Positions 21,373-29,242 are shown, counted from the first letter of the stretch. The stretch: DNA of 32,065 nt from Verrucomicrobiota bacterium (GCA_023391285.1 JAEWBF010000044.1:1-32065); one strand, 5' to 3'. Program-made: numbers and translations. Notes: a model not told the origin generated them from the sequence alone.

Positions 21373-22959
21373 TCAGGCGTTGAAGCAGGCCATGGCGCTG
21401 AGCTCGTCGGCGATGTGGCGATCGTTGCGAGAGCGAGGAAGTTTGTGTTGGTCGCCGATGCGATGGTGGTGGCGCATCCAGTGGGCGAAGAATCCTGGCA
21501 TGACGAGGCGCACGACCGGCGGCTGAAGTGCGCCGCTGCGGCGACGCGCGGCGTAGTCGGGATTGCGCGTGCAGAGGTCGGTGTCGAGTTCGCCGGCGAG
21601 GAGCGGGCCGGTGGGGGTTTCGATCGTGAGAGGTTTCAGCTCGACCCACCATTCGTGAGAGCCGTGGTGACGTCCGGTGAGCGTGCTGGCGACGAGCGGG
21701 GCGACGTGGAAGTGGGTGATGGACCAGCGGTGACGCTGGCAGACCGTGACGAGCGCGTCGGTGAGGTCTTTCTCGGAGACCTGTTCGGTGAACGTGTTGA
21801 GCAGCTCCTGGGTGCGGCCGACGTAAATCAGGCGGTGCGGGCTGGTGGAAGTGAACCGCACGATATCGCCGAGAACGTAGCGACAGAGTCCGGCGGGAGT
21901 GGTGACGAGCAGCACGTAGTTTTCGCCGACGCGAACGCCTTCGAGGGGGACGGCTTTGGCGGCGAGGGCGGAGGGGAGCGCGGGAGAGTAGTCGGCGAGG
22001 GGCAGGAATTCGAAGAAGACACCGGTGTCGGCGAGCAGTCGGAGGCCGGCTGAGGCGTCGGTGTCTTGCGCGGCGACGAAGCATTCGGTGGCGGCGTAGA
22101 TCTCGTGGAAGTTGGCCTCGGGTCCGATCGCTTGGCGAAGTTCGTCTTGGAATGCGGCGAGCGGCGTGCCGCCGTGGATGACGCATTCGAGATTGGGCCA
22201 GACGGACTGAAGGTTGACGGGGCGGGCGTGGCCGCGGGTTTCGGCGTCACGGACCGCGTTCGCGACGGCGAGCAGCCATTGCGGGAGCCCGGCGAGGAGA
22301 GTGATGTCGGTGCGGCGCGTGTGCTCGACGAGGGCGAGGAGGCGTTGGGACCAGTCGGGAATCTGAGCGATGGCGGCGCCGGGTTCGTAGAGGTGGCGTT
22401 GAGCCCAAGGGGGAAGGTGGAGGGCGGCGATGCCGCTGAGTTCGCAGGCGTGAGAGGAAAACGTTTCGGTCGAGGTGAGGGGCGTCAGGGTGGAGGAGCT
22501 GCCGACGAGCAGATGACGACCGCGGAAGACGGCGGTGTGACCGACGCGCGACGTGTAGCAATAGATCGCTTCGGCGCCGGCGTGTTGAAAGTGGCCGAGC
22601 AGTTCGGGGGTGACGGGGAAAAGTTTGGGTTGACCGGTGTCGGTGCCCGGCGTGCGGGCGAAGAGCGGACACGTGCCGGGCCAGAGGACGTCGGCTTCGC
22701 CCTGTTGGATGCGCGCGATGAAAGGCGCGAGCTGATCGTAGTTGCGGAGAGGAACGCGGGATTGAAATTGTGCGTAGGAAAGATTGGAGGCGATGCCGGT
22801 GGCGCGGCCGGAGGACGTTGCGGCGAGGCGCGGGAGGAGTGTGGCGAGGGCGCGGTGTTGCGCGGAGAGCGCGAGACGCGGTTGCTTGAGCCGGCGGGCG
22901 GTGCGGGCGGATTGGAGCGTCGCGCCGAGCATGTGGAAGCTTTTGGGCAGGACCGGCAT
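21373..22959 (-). CDS. GH3-family acyl-adenylate-forming enzyme (auxin-conjugase type)
   Basis: A 528-residue ANL-superfamily enzyme of the GH3 auxin-responsive family, best known from plants, where members conjugate jasmonate or auxin to amino acids. Visible motifs are the phosphate loop FARTPGTDTGQPKLFPVTPEL near residues 104-124 (altered from TSGTTxGxxK), the adenine-site motif EIYAATEC near 294-301, and YVLGDIVRF near 368-376 for ribose binding. TFTEQVSEKDL leads into the small C-terminal domain. Length is close to plant GH3 proteins minus their N-terminal loop. Bacterial substrates are unknown. The phosphate loop has Asp where Thr is usual, so activity is uncertain. It is a single gene, 57 bp upstream of the NTF2-like unit on the same strand. 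Confidence 0.82.
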   Translation of the reverse strand: MPVLPKSFHMLGATLQSARTARRLKQPRLALSAQHRALATLLPRLAATSSGRATGIASNLSYAQFQSRVPLRNYDQLAPFIARIQQGEADVLWPGTCPLFARTPGTDTGQPKLFPVTPELLGHFQHAGAEAIYCYTSRVGHTAVFRGRHLLVGSSSTLTPLTSTETFSSHACELSGIAALHLPPWAQRHLYEPGAAIAQIPDWSQRLLALVEHTRRTDITLLAGLPQWLLAVANAVRDAETRGHARPVNLQSVWPNLECVIHGGTPLAAFQDELRQAIGPEANFHEIYAATECFVAAQDTDASAGLRLLADTGVFFEFLPLADYSPALPSALAAKAVPLEGVRVGENYVLLVTTPAGLCRYVLGDIVRFTSTSPHRLIYVGRTQELLNTFTEQVSEKDLTDALVTVCQRHRWSITHFHVAPLVASTLTGRHHGSHEWWVELKPLTIETPTGPLLAGELDTDLCTRNPDYAARRRSGALQPPVVRLVMPGFFAHWMRHHHRIGDQHKLPRSRNDRHIADELSAMACFNA

Positions 22960-23084
22960 CGCGGCGGGTGTGGGATGCGAGGGCAGCTGTGCTGGAACGG
23001 TGCGGCAAGCGGAATTCTGAGGAAGACGGGGGAGTTGACGGGGTTTTGACCGGGGGAGGGCGGCGGAGGCGGGAAGGATATTCG

Positions 23085-23130
23085 GCTACGGCGTAGCGGA
23101 GGGCGGCGGGGTCGGGAGACCCCGCCCTAC
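23085..23130. repeat. Intergenic palindrome with perfect 9-bp stem (CCTAC family)
   Basis: The stem GGCGGGGTC (23105-23113) pairs perfectly with GACCCCGCC (23118-23126) around GGGA, followed by CTAC. A smaller palindrome, GCTACG-GCGTAGC, precedes it at about 23085-23097. A weak piece of the CHSERSEE-type repeat (CTGCGCTTCGCTTGG) follows. The cluster fills the gap between the divergent GH3-type and RluA-type genes and will overlap their promoters. Confidence 0.8.
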
Positions 23131-23167
23131 ATGGGGGTGGGATTCTGCGCTTCGCTTGGGGCGGGAA

Positions 23168-23977
23168 ATGATGCACGTTGCGAGGTTCATGCCGCTGCCG
23201 CCGATTCTTTATGAGGACGAGGTGATGATCGCGTTCGACAAACCGAGCGGGTTGTTGATTGCGCCGGATCGCTGGGACAAGAAACGCGAGAACCTCATGG
23301 GCCTCGTGCATGCGAAGATGGGGCACGGCGTGGCGAACGTGCATCGCCTGGATGCGGACACGAGCGGGCTGTTGCTGTGTGCGAAGACGAAGCCGGCGCT
23401 GGATTTCTTGAGCGGCCAGTTCCAGGCGAAGACGGTCGAGAAGAAGTATCTGGCGTTTGCCGTCGTGCTGCCGGTGGAGGAGGCGATGAAGGTGAAGGCG
23501 CCGGTGCGAGATGAGAATGGGACGCTGCCGGAGGCGTTTACCGTCGATGTGGCGTTGGGCGAGGATGAGCGACAGCCGGGGCGGATGCGGGCGTTCAAGG
23601 GGCGCGGCGGCAAGGACAGCGTGACGGAATTTCGGGTGTTGGAGCGGTTCGGGAAGTTCGTGTTTCTCGAGTGCAAGCCGCTGACGGGGAGGACGCATCA
23701 GATTCGCGTGCACCTGGCGGTGGCGGGCGCGCCGATTTTGAACGATCCGTTTTATGGGAACCCGGATGTGAAGCTGCTGCTGTCGGAGTTGAAACGGCGG
23801 TATAAGGGGCGCGACGAGGAGAAGCCACTGATCGGACGGCTGGCGCTGCATGCGAGCGAGCTGGGCTTGAAGCATCCGGTGACGCGGGAGCCGGTGACGT
23901 TGAGTGCGCCGATGCCGAAGGAGTTCGAGGTGGCGTTGAAGTATTTGAGGAAGTTTGGGGGCGCGCGGGGCAGGTAG
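23168..23977 (+). CDS. RluA-family RNA pseudouridine synthase
   Basis: A 269-residue pseudouridine synthase. Motif I contains YEDEVMIAFDKPSGLLI, motif II is HRLDADTSGLLLCAKT with the catalytic Asp62, and motif III is PLTGRTHQIRVHLAVAGAPILNDPFYG. There is no S4 domain, which fits the RluA/TruC/RluC-short type. The modified RNA, rRNA or tRNA, cannot be told from sequence. The ATG at 23168 follows a purine-rich GCGGGAA; ATG codons at 23171 and 23189 (MPLPPILYEDE) are also possible, the last giving the most family-like N-terminus. The reading frame open further upstream begins only at TTG. A Gfo/Idh/MocA oxidoreductase starts 17 bp after the stop, so co-transcription is likely. Confidence 0.9.
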   Translation: MMHVARFMPLPPILYEDEVMIAFDKPSGLLIAPDRWDKKRENLMGLVHAKMGHGVANVHRLDADTSGLLLCAKTKPALDFLSGQFQAKTVEKKYLAFAVVLPVEEAMKVKAPVRDENGTLPEAFTVDVALGEDERQPGRMRAFKGRGGKDSVTEFRVLERFGKFVFLECKPLTGRTHQIRVHLAVAGAPILNDPFYGNPDVKLLLSELKRRYKGRDEEKPLIGRLALHASELGLKHPVTREPVTLSAPMPKEFEVALKYLRKFGGARGR

Positions 23978-23994
23978 CGGTCATCTCTTTTTTT

Positions 23995-25047
23995 ATGGAT
24001 TCCTCTTTTGCGCCGCTGGGTTTTGGCATTGTTGGGCTGGGGATGGTGGCGGAGTTTCATGCGCAGGCGATTGCGCGGGTGAGCGGGGCGAAGTTGGTGG
24101 GGGTGGCGTCACGGAACCCGGAGAAGGCGCGGGCGTTTGCGACGAAGCACGAAGCTGCGGCGGTCTGCGGGAGTGTGGAGGAGTTGGTGGCGAGAAAAGA
24201 TGTGGACGTGGTGTGCGTGACGACGCCGGCGAGTGTGCATCGGGAGACCTCGCTGGCCGCAATTCGCGCGGGAAAACATTTGGTGATCGAGAAGCCGATC
24301 GAGATTACGGTGGAGCGGACGGATGAGATTTTGCGCGCGGCGGATGCGGCGGGGGTGAAGATCGCGGCGATTTTTCAAGGAAGGTTTGGGGAAGGTGCGC
24401 AGACGGTGAAAGCGGCGGTGGAGGCGGGGCGGTTTGGGCGGATGGTGATGGCGAGCGTGGCGGTGAAGTGGCATCGCACGGCGCAGTATTACAGCGGGAC
24501 GCGCGGAACGTGGTCGGTAGATGGCGGAGGCGCGGCGATGGCGCAGGCGATCCACGGGATCGATTTGCTGCAGTGGTTGGCGGGCATGCCGGTGGAGGTG
24601 TCGGCGTGGGCGACGCGGCGGGTGCACACGAGTATCGAGGCGGAGGATACAACGTGCGCGGCGTTGAAGTTCGCGGATGGGGCGCTGGGGACGATCGAGG
24701 CGAGCACGGCGTTGTGGCCGGGCTGGCAGCGGCGCGTGGAGTTGTGCGGCGAGCACGGGTCGGTGGCGCTGGAGGACGATCACATCACGCGCTGGGAGTT
24801 TCGCGAGGCGCGGGCGGAGGATGAGAAGATCCGGGCGGCCAAGGATTCGGCGGCGTTGGGGTCAGGGGCGAGTGCGCCGAATGCAATCAGCTTCGTGGGG
24901 CATCAACGGCAGATTCAGGATTTGGTGGACGCGATTCGGGAAGGGCGACGTCCGGCGGTGGATGGGCACGAAGGCCGGAAGGCGGTGGCGATTGTGCGGG
25001 CGATCTATGAGTCGGCGGAGCGCGGGATGGCGGTGCGGGTCGGGTGA
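23995..25047 (+). CDS. Gfo/Idh/MocA family oxidoreductase
   Basis: A 350-residue NAD(P)-dependent dehydrogenase. The N-terminal Rossmann fold shows FGIVGLGMVAEFHAQAI (residues 10-26) and VASRNPEKARAFA. VVCVTTPASVHRE and GKHLVIEKPIEITVE hold the conserved EKP motif with its catalytic lysine near residue 100. The C-terminal alpha/beta domain contains WSVDGGGAAMAQAIHGIDLLQWLAG with the His-Gly-Ile-Asp motif typical of sugar-acting members. Substrate is probably a sugar, inositol or sugar acid, but it cannot be defined. It follows the pseudouridine synthase after 17 bp. Confidence 0.9.
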   Translation: MDSSFAPLGFGIVGLGMVAEFHAQAIARVSGAKLVGVASRNPEKARAFATKHEAAAVCGSVEELVARKDVDVVCVTTPASVHRETSLAAIRAGKHLVIEKPIEITVERTDEILRAADAAGVKIAAIFQGRFGEGAQTVKAAVEAGRFGRMVMASVAVKWHRTAQYYSGTRGTWSVDGGGAAMAQAIHGIDLLQWLAGMPVEVSAWATRRVHTSIEAEDTTCAALKFADGALGTIEASTALWPGWQRRVELCGEHGSVALEDDHITRWEFREARAEDEKIRAAKDSAALGSGASAPNAISFVGHQRQIQDLVDAIREGRRPAVDGHEGRKAVAIVRAIYESAERGMAVRVG

Positions 25048-25079
25048 GTTTGCGAATCGAACCGGGGAATCAGCATGGT

Positions 25080-25173
25080 GTCGTTCTGGGCGCAGCGAAG
25101 AATCGAGTGAAGGTTTCACCGTGACTGCCAACGTTGCAGCTCCAGATGGATTCTTCGCTGCGCTCAGAATGAC
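25080..25173. repeat. CHSERSEE-type repeat as a full inverted pair (REPIN-like)
   Basis: The left arm at 25080-25104 begins GTCGTTCTGGGCGCAGCG. The right arm at 25149-25173, read on the other strand, begins GTCATTCTGAGCGCAGCG. The arms agree at 23 of 25 positions by hand count and are separated by 44 bp. Minus-strand translation gives CHSERSEESIW. This is the only complete two-armed unit of this family in the window; other copies are single arms. Confidence 0.9.
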
Positions 25174-25237
25174 AGAGAGAGGGAGATTTGCTGAATACAG
25201 TCGGGATTTCTTGGAAGATTGAGGTTGGCGCGGGGAG

Positions 25238-25771
25238 ATGGGTGAGGAGAGTGGCGGGATGAAGGTGGCTCCAGCGGCTGAATCGATTTCGAAACCGGGT
25301 GCATTGTGCCCTTGTGGAAGCGGGCAAAGGTTTGCCGCGTGTTGTGAGCCGATTTTGAAGCGGGAGCGGAAGGCGGCGTCGGCGGAGGAGTTGATGCGGT
25401 CGCGGTTCACGGCGCACGCGGTGCGGGATTTCGAGCATTTGCATCGCACGTATCGTGAGACGGCGAAGCAGCCCTATGTGCCGGAGCCGGATGCGCCGGA
25501 GCTGGCGTGGACGCGGCTGGTGGTGCACGCGCATGAAGCGGGGGCGCGGCCGGACGTGGCGTTCGTGGATTTCGCGGCGTATTTCGCCGACGAGGATGGC
25601 GAACATGCGGTGCACGAGAAGTCGGAGTTCGTGCGGGAGGCGGGCGAGTGGTTTTATACGCGCGCGGTGCGAAGTGGACCGGCGCCGGTGCGCGCGGCGG
25701 CGAAGGTGGGGAGGAATGAGCCGTGTCCGTGCGGGAGCGGGAAGAAGTTCAAGCAGTGTTGCGGAAGGTGA
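25238..25771 (+). CDS. YchJ-family protein with two SEC-C motifs
   Basis: A 177-residue protein with a SEC-C zinc motif at each end. The N-terminal one is CPCGSGQRFAACCEP (about residues 24-38) and the C-terminal one is CPCGSGKKFKQCC (about 163-175). The middle holds the YchJ domain: ASAEELMRSRFTAHAVRDFEHLHRTY, ELAWTRLVVHAHEAG and VAFVDFAAYFADEDGEHAVHEKSEFVREAGEWFYTRA. Function is not established. SEC-C motifs bind zinc and in SecA contact SecB and ribosomes. Start at 25238 (ATG after GGGAG) or at the in-frame ATG at 25259. It follows the REPIN-like repeat and is single. Confidence 0.9.
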   Translation: MGEESGGMKVAPAAESISKPGALCPCGSGQRFAACCEPILKRERKAASAEELMRSRFTAHAVRDFEHLHRTYRETAKQPYVPEPDAPELAWTRLVVHAHEAGARPDVAFVDFAAYFADEDGEHAVHEKSEFVREAGEWFYTRAVRSGPAPVRAAAKVGRNEPCPCGSGKKFKQCCGR

Positions 25772-25772
25772 G

Positions 25773-25806
25773 GGATTTTCGAATTTCGATTTGGGATTTT
25801 CGATTC
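25773..25806. repeat. TTTCGAATTTCGATT-type simple repeat
   Basis: An AT-rich imperfect tandem of about 8-10 bp units (GATTTTCGAATTTCGATTTG, then GGATTTTCGATTC) directly after the YchJ-like stop codon. It contrasts strongly with the GC-rich background. Units of this kind are common intergenic fillers in several phyla; no function is known to me. Confidence 0.6.
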
Positions 25807-25838
25807 CTATCCGCGGCGGAGAGGAAGGTGCGGGAGGG

Positions 25839-25872
25839 CCGCAAAGAGGCGCAGAAGGCGCAAGAAGGGAGA
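25839..25872. repeat. Solo arm related to the AACCACAGAG family
   Basis: Reads CCGCAAAGAGGCGCAGAAGG, then CGCAAGAAGGG. It has the same purine-rich, roughly 8-base periodic make-up as the TTGAACCACAGAG arms but a different head (CCGCAAAG). No inverted partner is present. It stands just before the end of the amidase gene. Confidence 0.4.
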
Positions 25873-25878
25873 GGAGAT

Positions 25879-26892
25879 TTAACGGTGGCGGTTTAGGGTG
25901 GTGGAGAGGGATTTGACGCCGGCGGCGATGGAGGCGGCGATTTTTTGGCGGTAAGCGGGGGTGGCGACTTTGCGGCCCTCGGCGTCGTTGGAGAGGAAGG
26001 CGGCTTCGACGAGGACGGCGGGACAATCGGCGGTGCGAAGGACGCTGTAGCGGAAACGTTTGAGGCCGCGGTCGGGGAGGCCGAGCGATTGCACCATGTG
26101 GCGGTGAACGTGATAGCCGAGAAGGATGTTCCAGTGGTCGTGTTTGTTTCCTGGATACGCGGTCCGCGTCATGGAGGCGTCGCGTTCGGCTTGCGGGCTG
26201 GAGCGCTGGCCGCGCGGCGTGAGGATGTAGGTTTCGGTGCCGGCGACGCGGGCGTTGGTGAAGGCGTTGAAATGAATGCTGATGAAGAGATCGGCGCGAT
26301 GTTTGCGGATGAGGGCGGTGCGATCGTCGAAATCGACGAAGCGGTCGGTTTTACGCGTTTGGATGACGCGGTAGCCCTGGGCGGTGAGGAGACGCTCGAG
26401 GCGTTTGGCGACGTCGAGGGTCATGCGTTTCTCTTCGAGCTTGAGCCGCGGGTTGCGGTTGCCCGGATCGTGACCGCCGTGGCCGGCGTCGAGGACGATC
26501 GTCTTGATGCGCGGGACGGGTTTTTTGGAGCCTGGTTGGAGGATCGGGTGGAGGATCTGCGCGATGTCGCGCTCGCTCAGATAGAGGCTGCCGCGGTGAG
26601 CGGCGACGGGGTCGCCGAGGAAAAGGCGGACGTTGTTGAGGATGAAGTCGGTGTTGTGGACGGTGAGATCGATGGTGGTCCACTGGCTTTGGAGCCGGAG
26701 CTTTTTTTGCGACTCGAGCCACTTGGGGGTGAGGCCGAAGCGGTGGGCGAAATCGCGGGCGTCGACGTAGTCGGTGCCGAAGAGCCGGACGGACTTGTAG
26801 TCGGCGGCGGCGAGGAGAGGCGCGGAGCTGAAGGGGAGCGAACCGAGGAGGAGGAAGAAAAGGAGTAGGAGGCGCGGCGCGGAAAACATCAC
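25879..26892 (-). CDS. N-acetylmuramoyl-L-alanine amidase (Amidase_3, AmiC-like)
   Basis: A 337-residue exported cell-wall hydrolase. A signal peptide occupies residues 1-30 (LLLLFFLLLGSLPFSSAPLLAAA). An N-terminal copper-amine-oxidase-like or AMIN-type region (about 33-118) has YVDARDFAHRFGL and LYLSERDIAQIL. The zinc amidase domain follows: VLDAGHGGHDPG (His138), a glutamate in KLEEKRMTLDV (153-154), SIHFNA (His207) and the catalytic glutamate in AVLVEAAFLSN. It would cut the amide bond between muramic acid and the stem peptide in cell separation or wall turnover. It is 10 bp downstream of the aldo/keto reductase gene, so probably the last gene of that unit. Confidence 0.9.
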   Translation of the reverse strand: MMFSAPRLLLLFFLLLGSLPFSSAPLLAAADYKSVRLFGTDYVDARDFAHRFGLTPKWLESQKKLRLQSQWTTIDLTVHNTDFILNNVRLFLGDPVAAHRGSLYLSERDIAQILHPILQPGSKKPVPRIKTIVLDAGHGGHDPGNRNPRLKLEEKRMTLDVAKRLERLLTAQGYRVIQTRKTDRFVDFDDRTALIRKHRADLFISIHFNAFTNARVAGTETYILTPRGQRSSPQAERDASMTRTAYPGNKHDHWNILLGYHVHRHMVQSLGLPDRGLKRFRYSVLRTADCPAVLVEAAFLSNDAEGRKVATPAYRQKIAASIAAGVKSLSTTLNRHR

Positions 26893-26902
26893 GGCGGGTG
26901 GA

Positions 26903-27832
26903 TCAAGCGTCGGCTTCGGCGGCGATGCGAGCGCGTAAGGCTTCGTCGGGGAGCGGACCGGTGGCGGCGAGGAGGTTGTCGCGGAGGTGAGCGACCTTCG
27001 ACGTGGCGGGAATGGCGCAGGTGACGGCGGGATGAGAGAGGATGAATTTCAACATCAGCTGAGCCCAGGAGGTGCAGCCGATCTCGGCGGCGTATCCGGG
27101 AAGTGGACGCGCACGGAGGCGGCGGAAGAGCGAGCCGCCGGCGAAAGGGCGGTTGACGATGACGGCGACGCCGCGATCGCGGGCGAGTGGCAGAAGGCGA
27201 TGTTCGGCGTCGCGTTCGCCGATGGAGTAGTTGATCTGGATGAAGTCGACGGGTTCGCGAGCGATGAGGCGGGCGATGGCGTTCTGGCCGCTGGAGGTGT
27301 AATGCGTGACGCCGAGATGGCGGATGCGGCCGGCGGCTTTCCAGTCGCGGAGCGTGGCGAGGTGGGTGTCAGCGTCGACGAGGTTGTGCACCTGCATGAG
27401 ATCGATGGGGTCGGCGCGGAGTTTGCGCAGCGAGTCTTCCATCTGTTCGACGCCGGCGCGGTGGCCGGAGGTCCAGACTTTCGTGGCGATGAAGAGATTT
27501 TTGCGCAGCGAGAGTTTCTCGGAGAGCTGGCCAAGGATTTCTTCGGAACGGCCATACATCGGAGAGGAGTCGACGACGCGGCCGCCGAGTTCGGTGAACG
27601 TGCGAAGGACTGCTTCGAGCGGAGCGAGAGAATCGGGAGTGTTGGGGACGTCGAAGGTTTGCCACGTGCCGAGGCCGATGGCGGGAAGTTCTTCGCCGGA
27701 CGAAGGGATGCGGCGGGTAAGGAGGGGTTGCAGGGTTGAAGAGTCGGACTGAGCGGCGAAGGAGAGCCGGGCGCCGCAGGCGGTGGCGGCGAGGCCGGTG
27801 GCGAAGAAACGAAGGGCGTCGCGGCGGTTCAT
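26903..27832 (-). CDS. Tat-exported aldo/keto reductase family protein
   Basis: A 309-residue aldo/keto reductase with a twin-arginine leader (MNRRDALRFFATGLAATACG; the cysteine at 19 could make it a lipoprotein). The catalytic tetrad is present: Asp88 (VVDSS), Tyr93 (PMYGRSEE), Lys118 (IATKVW) and His149 (LMQVHN). Export through Tat is consistent with a folded NADPH-binding protein, although the cofactor supply outside the cytoplasm is a puzzle for this family. Its ATG overlaps the stop of the upstream YdjM-like gene by 4 bp, and the amidase follows after 10 bp. Substrate unknown. Confidence 0.88.
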   Translation of the reverse strand: MNRRDALRFFATGLAATACGARLSFAAQSDSSTLQPLLTRRIPSSGEELPAIGLGTWQTFDVPNTPDSLAPLEAVLRTFTELGGRVVDSSPMYGRSEEILGQLSEKLSLRKNLFIATKVWTSGHRAGVEQMEDSLRKLRADPIDLMQVHNLVDADTHLATLRDWKAAGRIRHLGVTHYTSSGQNAIARLIAREPVDFIQINYSIGERDAEHRLLPLARDRGVAVIVNRPFAGGSLFRRLRARPLPGYAAEIGCTSWAQLMLKFILSHPAVTCAIPATSKVAHLRDNLLAATGPLPDEALRARIAAEADA

Positions 27833-28875
27833 GGCTGACGTGGCGATGCGGTGGCGAGAGCGAGGGGGCGGAAGCGCGGATCGTGGCCGGCGATTTCGGA
27901 CCAGAGTTCGCGGAGAGAGAGCTGGCGGTTGCGGGTGCGGTTGACCCAGAGGACTTCGGTCGGAGCGGACGTATCCGTGAAACGGATGCCCCAGATCGGA
28001 TCGAAGGCTTCGGCGGAGAGCGAGTAGCGCATGTCGCCGAGGACGGAAGAGTCGGTGGGGCTGCGGGCGACCCAGTTTTCGGAGAACCAGGCGAAGCGTT
28101 GGAAGGAGTGGCGTTGGTTGCGGGCGGATTCGGCGGGGGTGAGCTGGTCGAGTTCAACGAGCGGTAGCGACCAACCCTCGCGGATAGAAGGAGCGGAGAA
28201 CCAGCCGACGCGGATGCGATCGGCGTAGATCTGGCCCTCATGAATATAGAGCGCGCGCCAGATGAGATTGTTGGCGAGCGTGGGCATGACCTCGAAGCGT
28301 TCGATGGTGTGTCCGCGGGCGGCGGCGAGGGCGCGTTGGGCGGACGTGGCGCGAGTGTGTTGGACGGCGCCGAAGCCGATGTAGGCGAGAGCGAGGGAGA
28401 GTCCGATGAGAGCGGGGCGAGGGCGCTGACGCTTCAGGGTGAGCAACAAGCCGATCGCGAGAGGAATGGTGACGAGCAAGTCGACGACGGAGACGTAGTC
28501 CCAACCGAAGCGATGATTGGTGAGAGGCCAGAGAAGTTGGGTGCCGTAGCTGGTGGCGGCGTCGAGGAGGCAGTGGCTGAAGTAGGCGCAGGTGGCGCAG
28601 AGCCAGAGGAGAAGGAAGCGGGGGCGGTTGGCGCGGCGGAGGAGAAAGAGGGAGGCGACGACGGCTGCGCCAAATGGGGCGAAGAGAAGTGAGTGCGTGA
28701 AGTGGCGATGATATTCGACGGCGAGGAGAGGATCGGACGTGCTGCGAATGAAGACATCGGCGTCGGGCGCAAGCGCCGCGAGTGCGGCGACGGCGGCGGC
28801 GGTGCGGCCGAGGCGGCGATGAAACGTGGCGTAGCCGCAGCTGGCGCCGAGGAGGATGTGGGTGAGGGGATCCAC
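27829..28875 (-). CDS. YdjM-like membrane-bound metal-dependent hydrolase (DUF457)
   Basis: A 348-residue membrane protein beginning VDPLTHILLGASCGYATFHRRLG, the standard DUF457/YdjM start, with His in DPLTH. EYHRHFTHSLLFAPFGA and YFSHCLLDAATSYGTQLLWPLT supply the conserved His and Asp residues proposed to bind metal. About five transmembrane helices lie in the first 190 residues, and a soluble C-terminal part of about 160 residues follows. The start is taken as GTG at 28875; the ATG at 28950 would add 25 residues without hydrophobic or family character. It is the first of a likely three-gene unit with the aldo/keto reductase and amidase. Enzyme activity has not been shown for most members. 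Confidence 0.85.
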   Translation of the reverse strand: MDPLTHILLGASCGYATFHRRLGRTAAAVAALAALAPDADVFIRSTSDPLLAVEYHRHFTHSLLFAPFGAAVVASLFLLRRANRPRFLLLWLCATCAYFSHCLLDAATSYGTQLLWPLTNHRFGWDYVSVVDLLVTIPLAIGLLLTLKRQRPRPALIGLSLALAYIGFGAVQHTRATSAQRALAAARGHTIERFEVMPTLANNLIWRALYIHEGQIYADRIRVGWFSAPSIREGWSLPLVELDQLTPAESARNQRHSFQRFAWFSENWVARSPTDSSVLGDMRYSLSAEAFDPIWGIRFTDTSAPTEVLWVNRTRNRQLSLRELWSEIAGHDPRFRPLALATASPRQP

Positions 28876-28957
28876 GCGCGGGGAGGAAATGCGTGGAGGT
28901 GCGGTGTGGCAACTCGCGGGGCGGGCATCGATCGGCGGAGTTGCGGGCAACGCGGAG

Positions 28958-29152
28958 CTAGTCGTCGCGGCGGAGGGCGGATTTCACTTTTCGGCCGACG
29001 AAGAGGGCGGAGATCAGCAGAATCAGGAAGATCGCGAGAAAGAGGAAGAAGAGGAATTTCGCGATGCCGGCGGCGGCGCCCGCGATGAAACCGAAGCCGA
29101 AGGCGCCGGCGACGACGGCGATGATCGCGGAGATGAGGGCCCACTTCAGCAT
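28958..29152 (-). CDS. DUF1328-like small membrane peptide, second copy
   Basis: A 64-residue peptide starting MLKWALISAIIAVVAGAFGFG and ending LFVGRKVKSALRRDD. It has the same two-helix layout as the 53-residue copy at 1924-2085: first helix, a Gly/Ala turn FIAGAAAGIAKF, second helix FLFFLFLAIFLILLISALF, then a basic tail. The ATG at 29152 matches the family; the open frame further upstream is not family-like. It is 83 bp upstream of the YdjM-like gene and divergent from the rhomboid gene. Confidence 0.88.
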   Translation of the reverse strand: MLKWALISAIIAVVAGAFGFGFIAGAAAGIAKFLFFLFLAIFLILLISALFVGRKVKSALRRDD

Positions 29153-29242
29153 GGGAGGACAGACCAAGGCGGCGGTTGGGCGTTCCGAGGCGAGTGTCAC
29201 TTGCCAGCGACGAGCCCGCTGGCAGTTTGCCGCTGTTCAGCG

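Noticed and set aside
22247..23875. A 542-codon minus-strand open frame across the GH3-type and RluA-type genes
   Set aside because: It spans two well-supported genes in other frames and is Arg/Pro/His-rich, the usual signature of a shadow frame.
25070..26026. A 318-codon minus-strand frame containing CHSERSEESIW
   Set aside because: This is the well-known translated repeat and shadow sequence over the YchJ-like gene, not a protein.
28856..29242. A 129-residue upstream extension of the rhomboid protein
   Set aside because: It lies over the minus-strand DUF1328 gene and has no domain character; the ATG at 29243 is a natural start.
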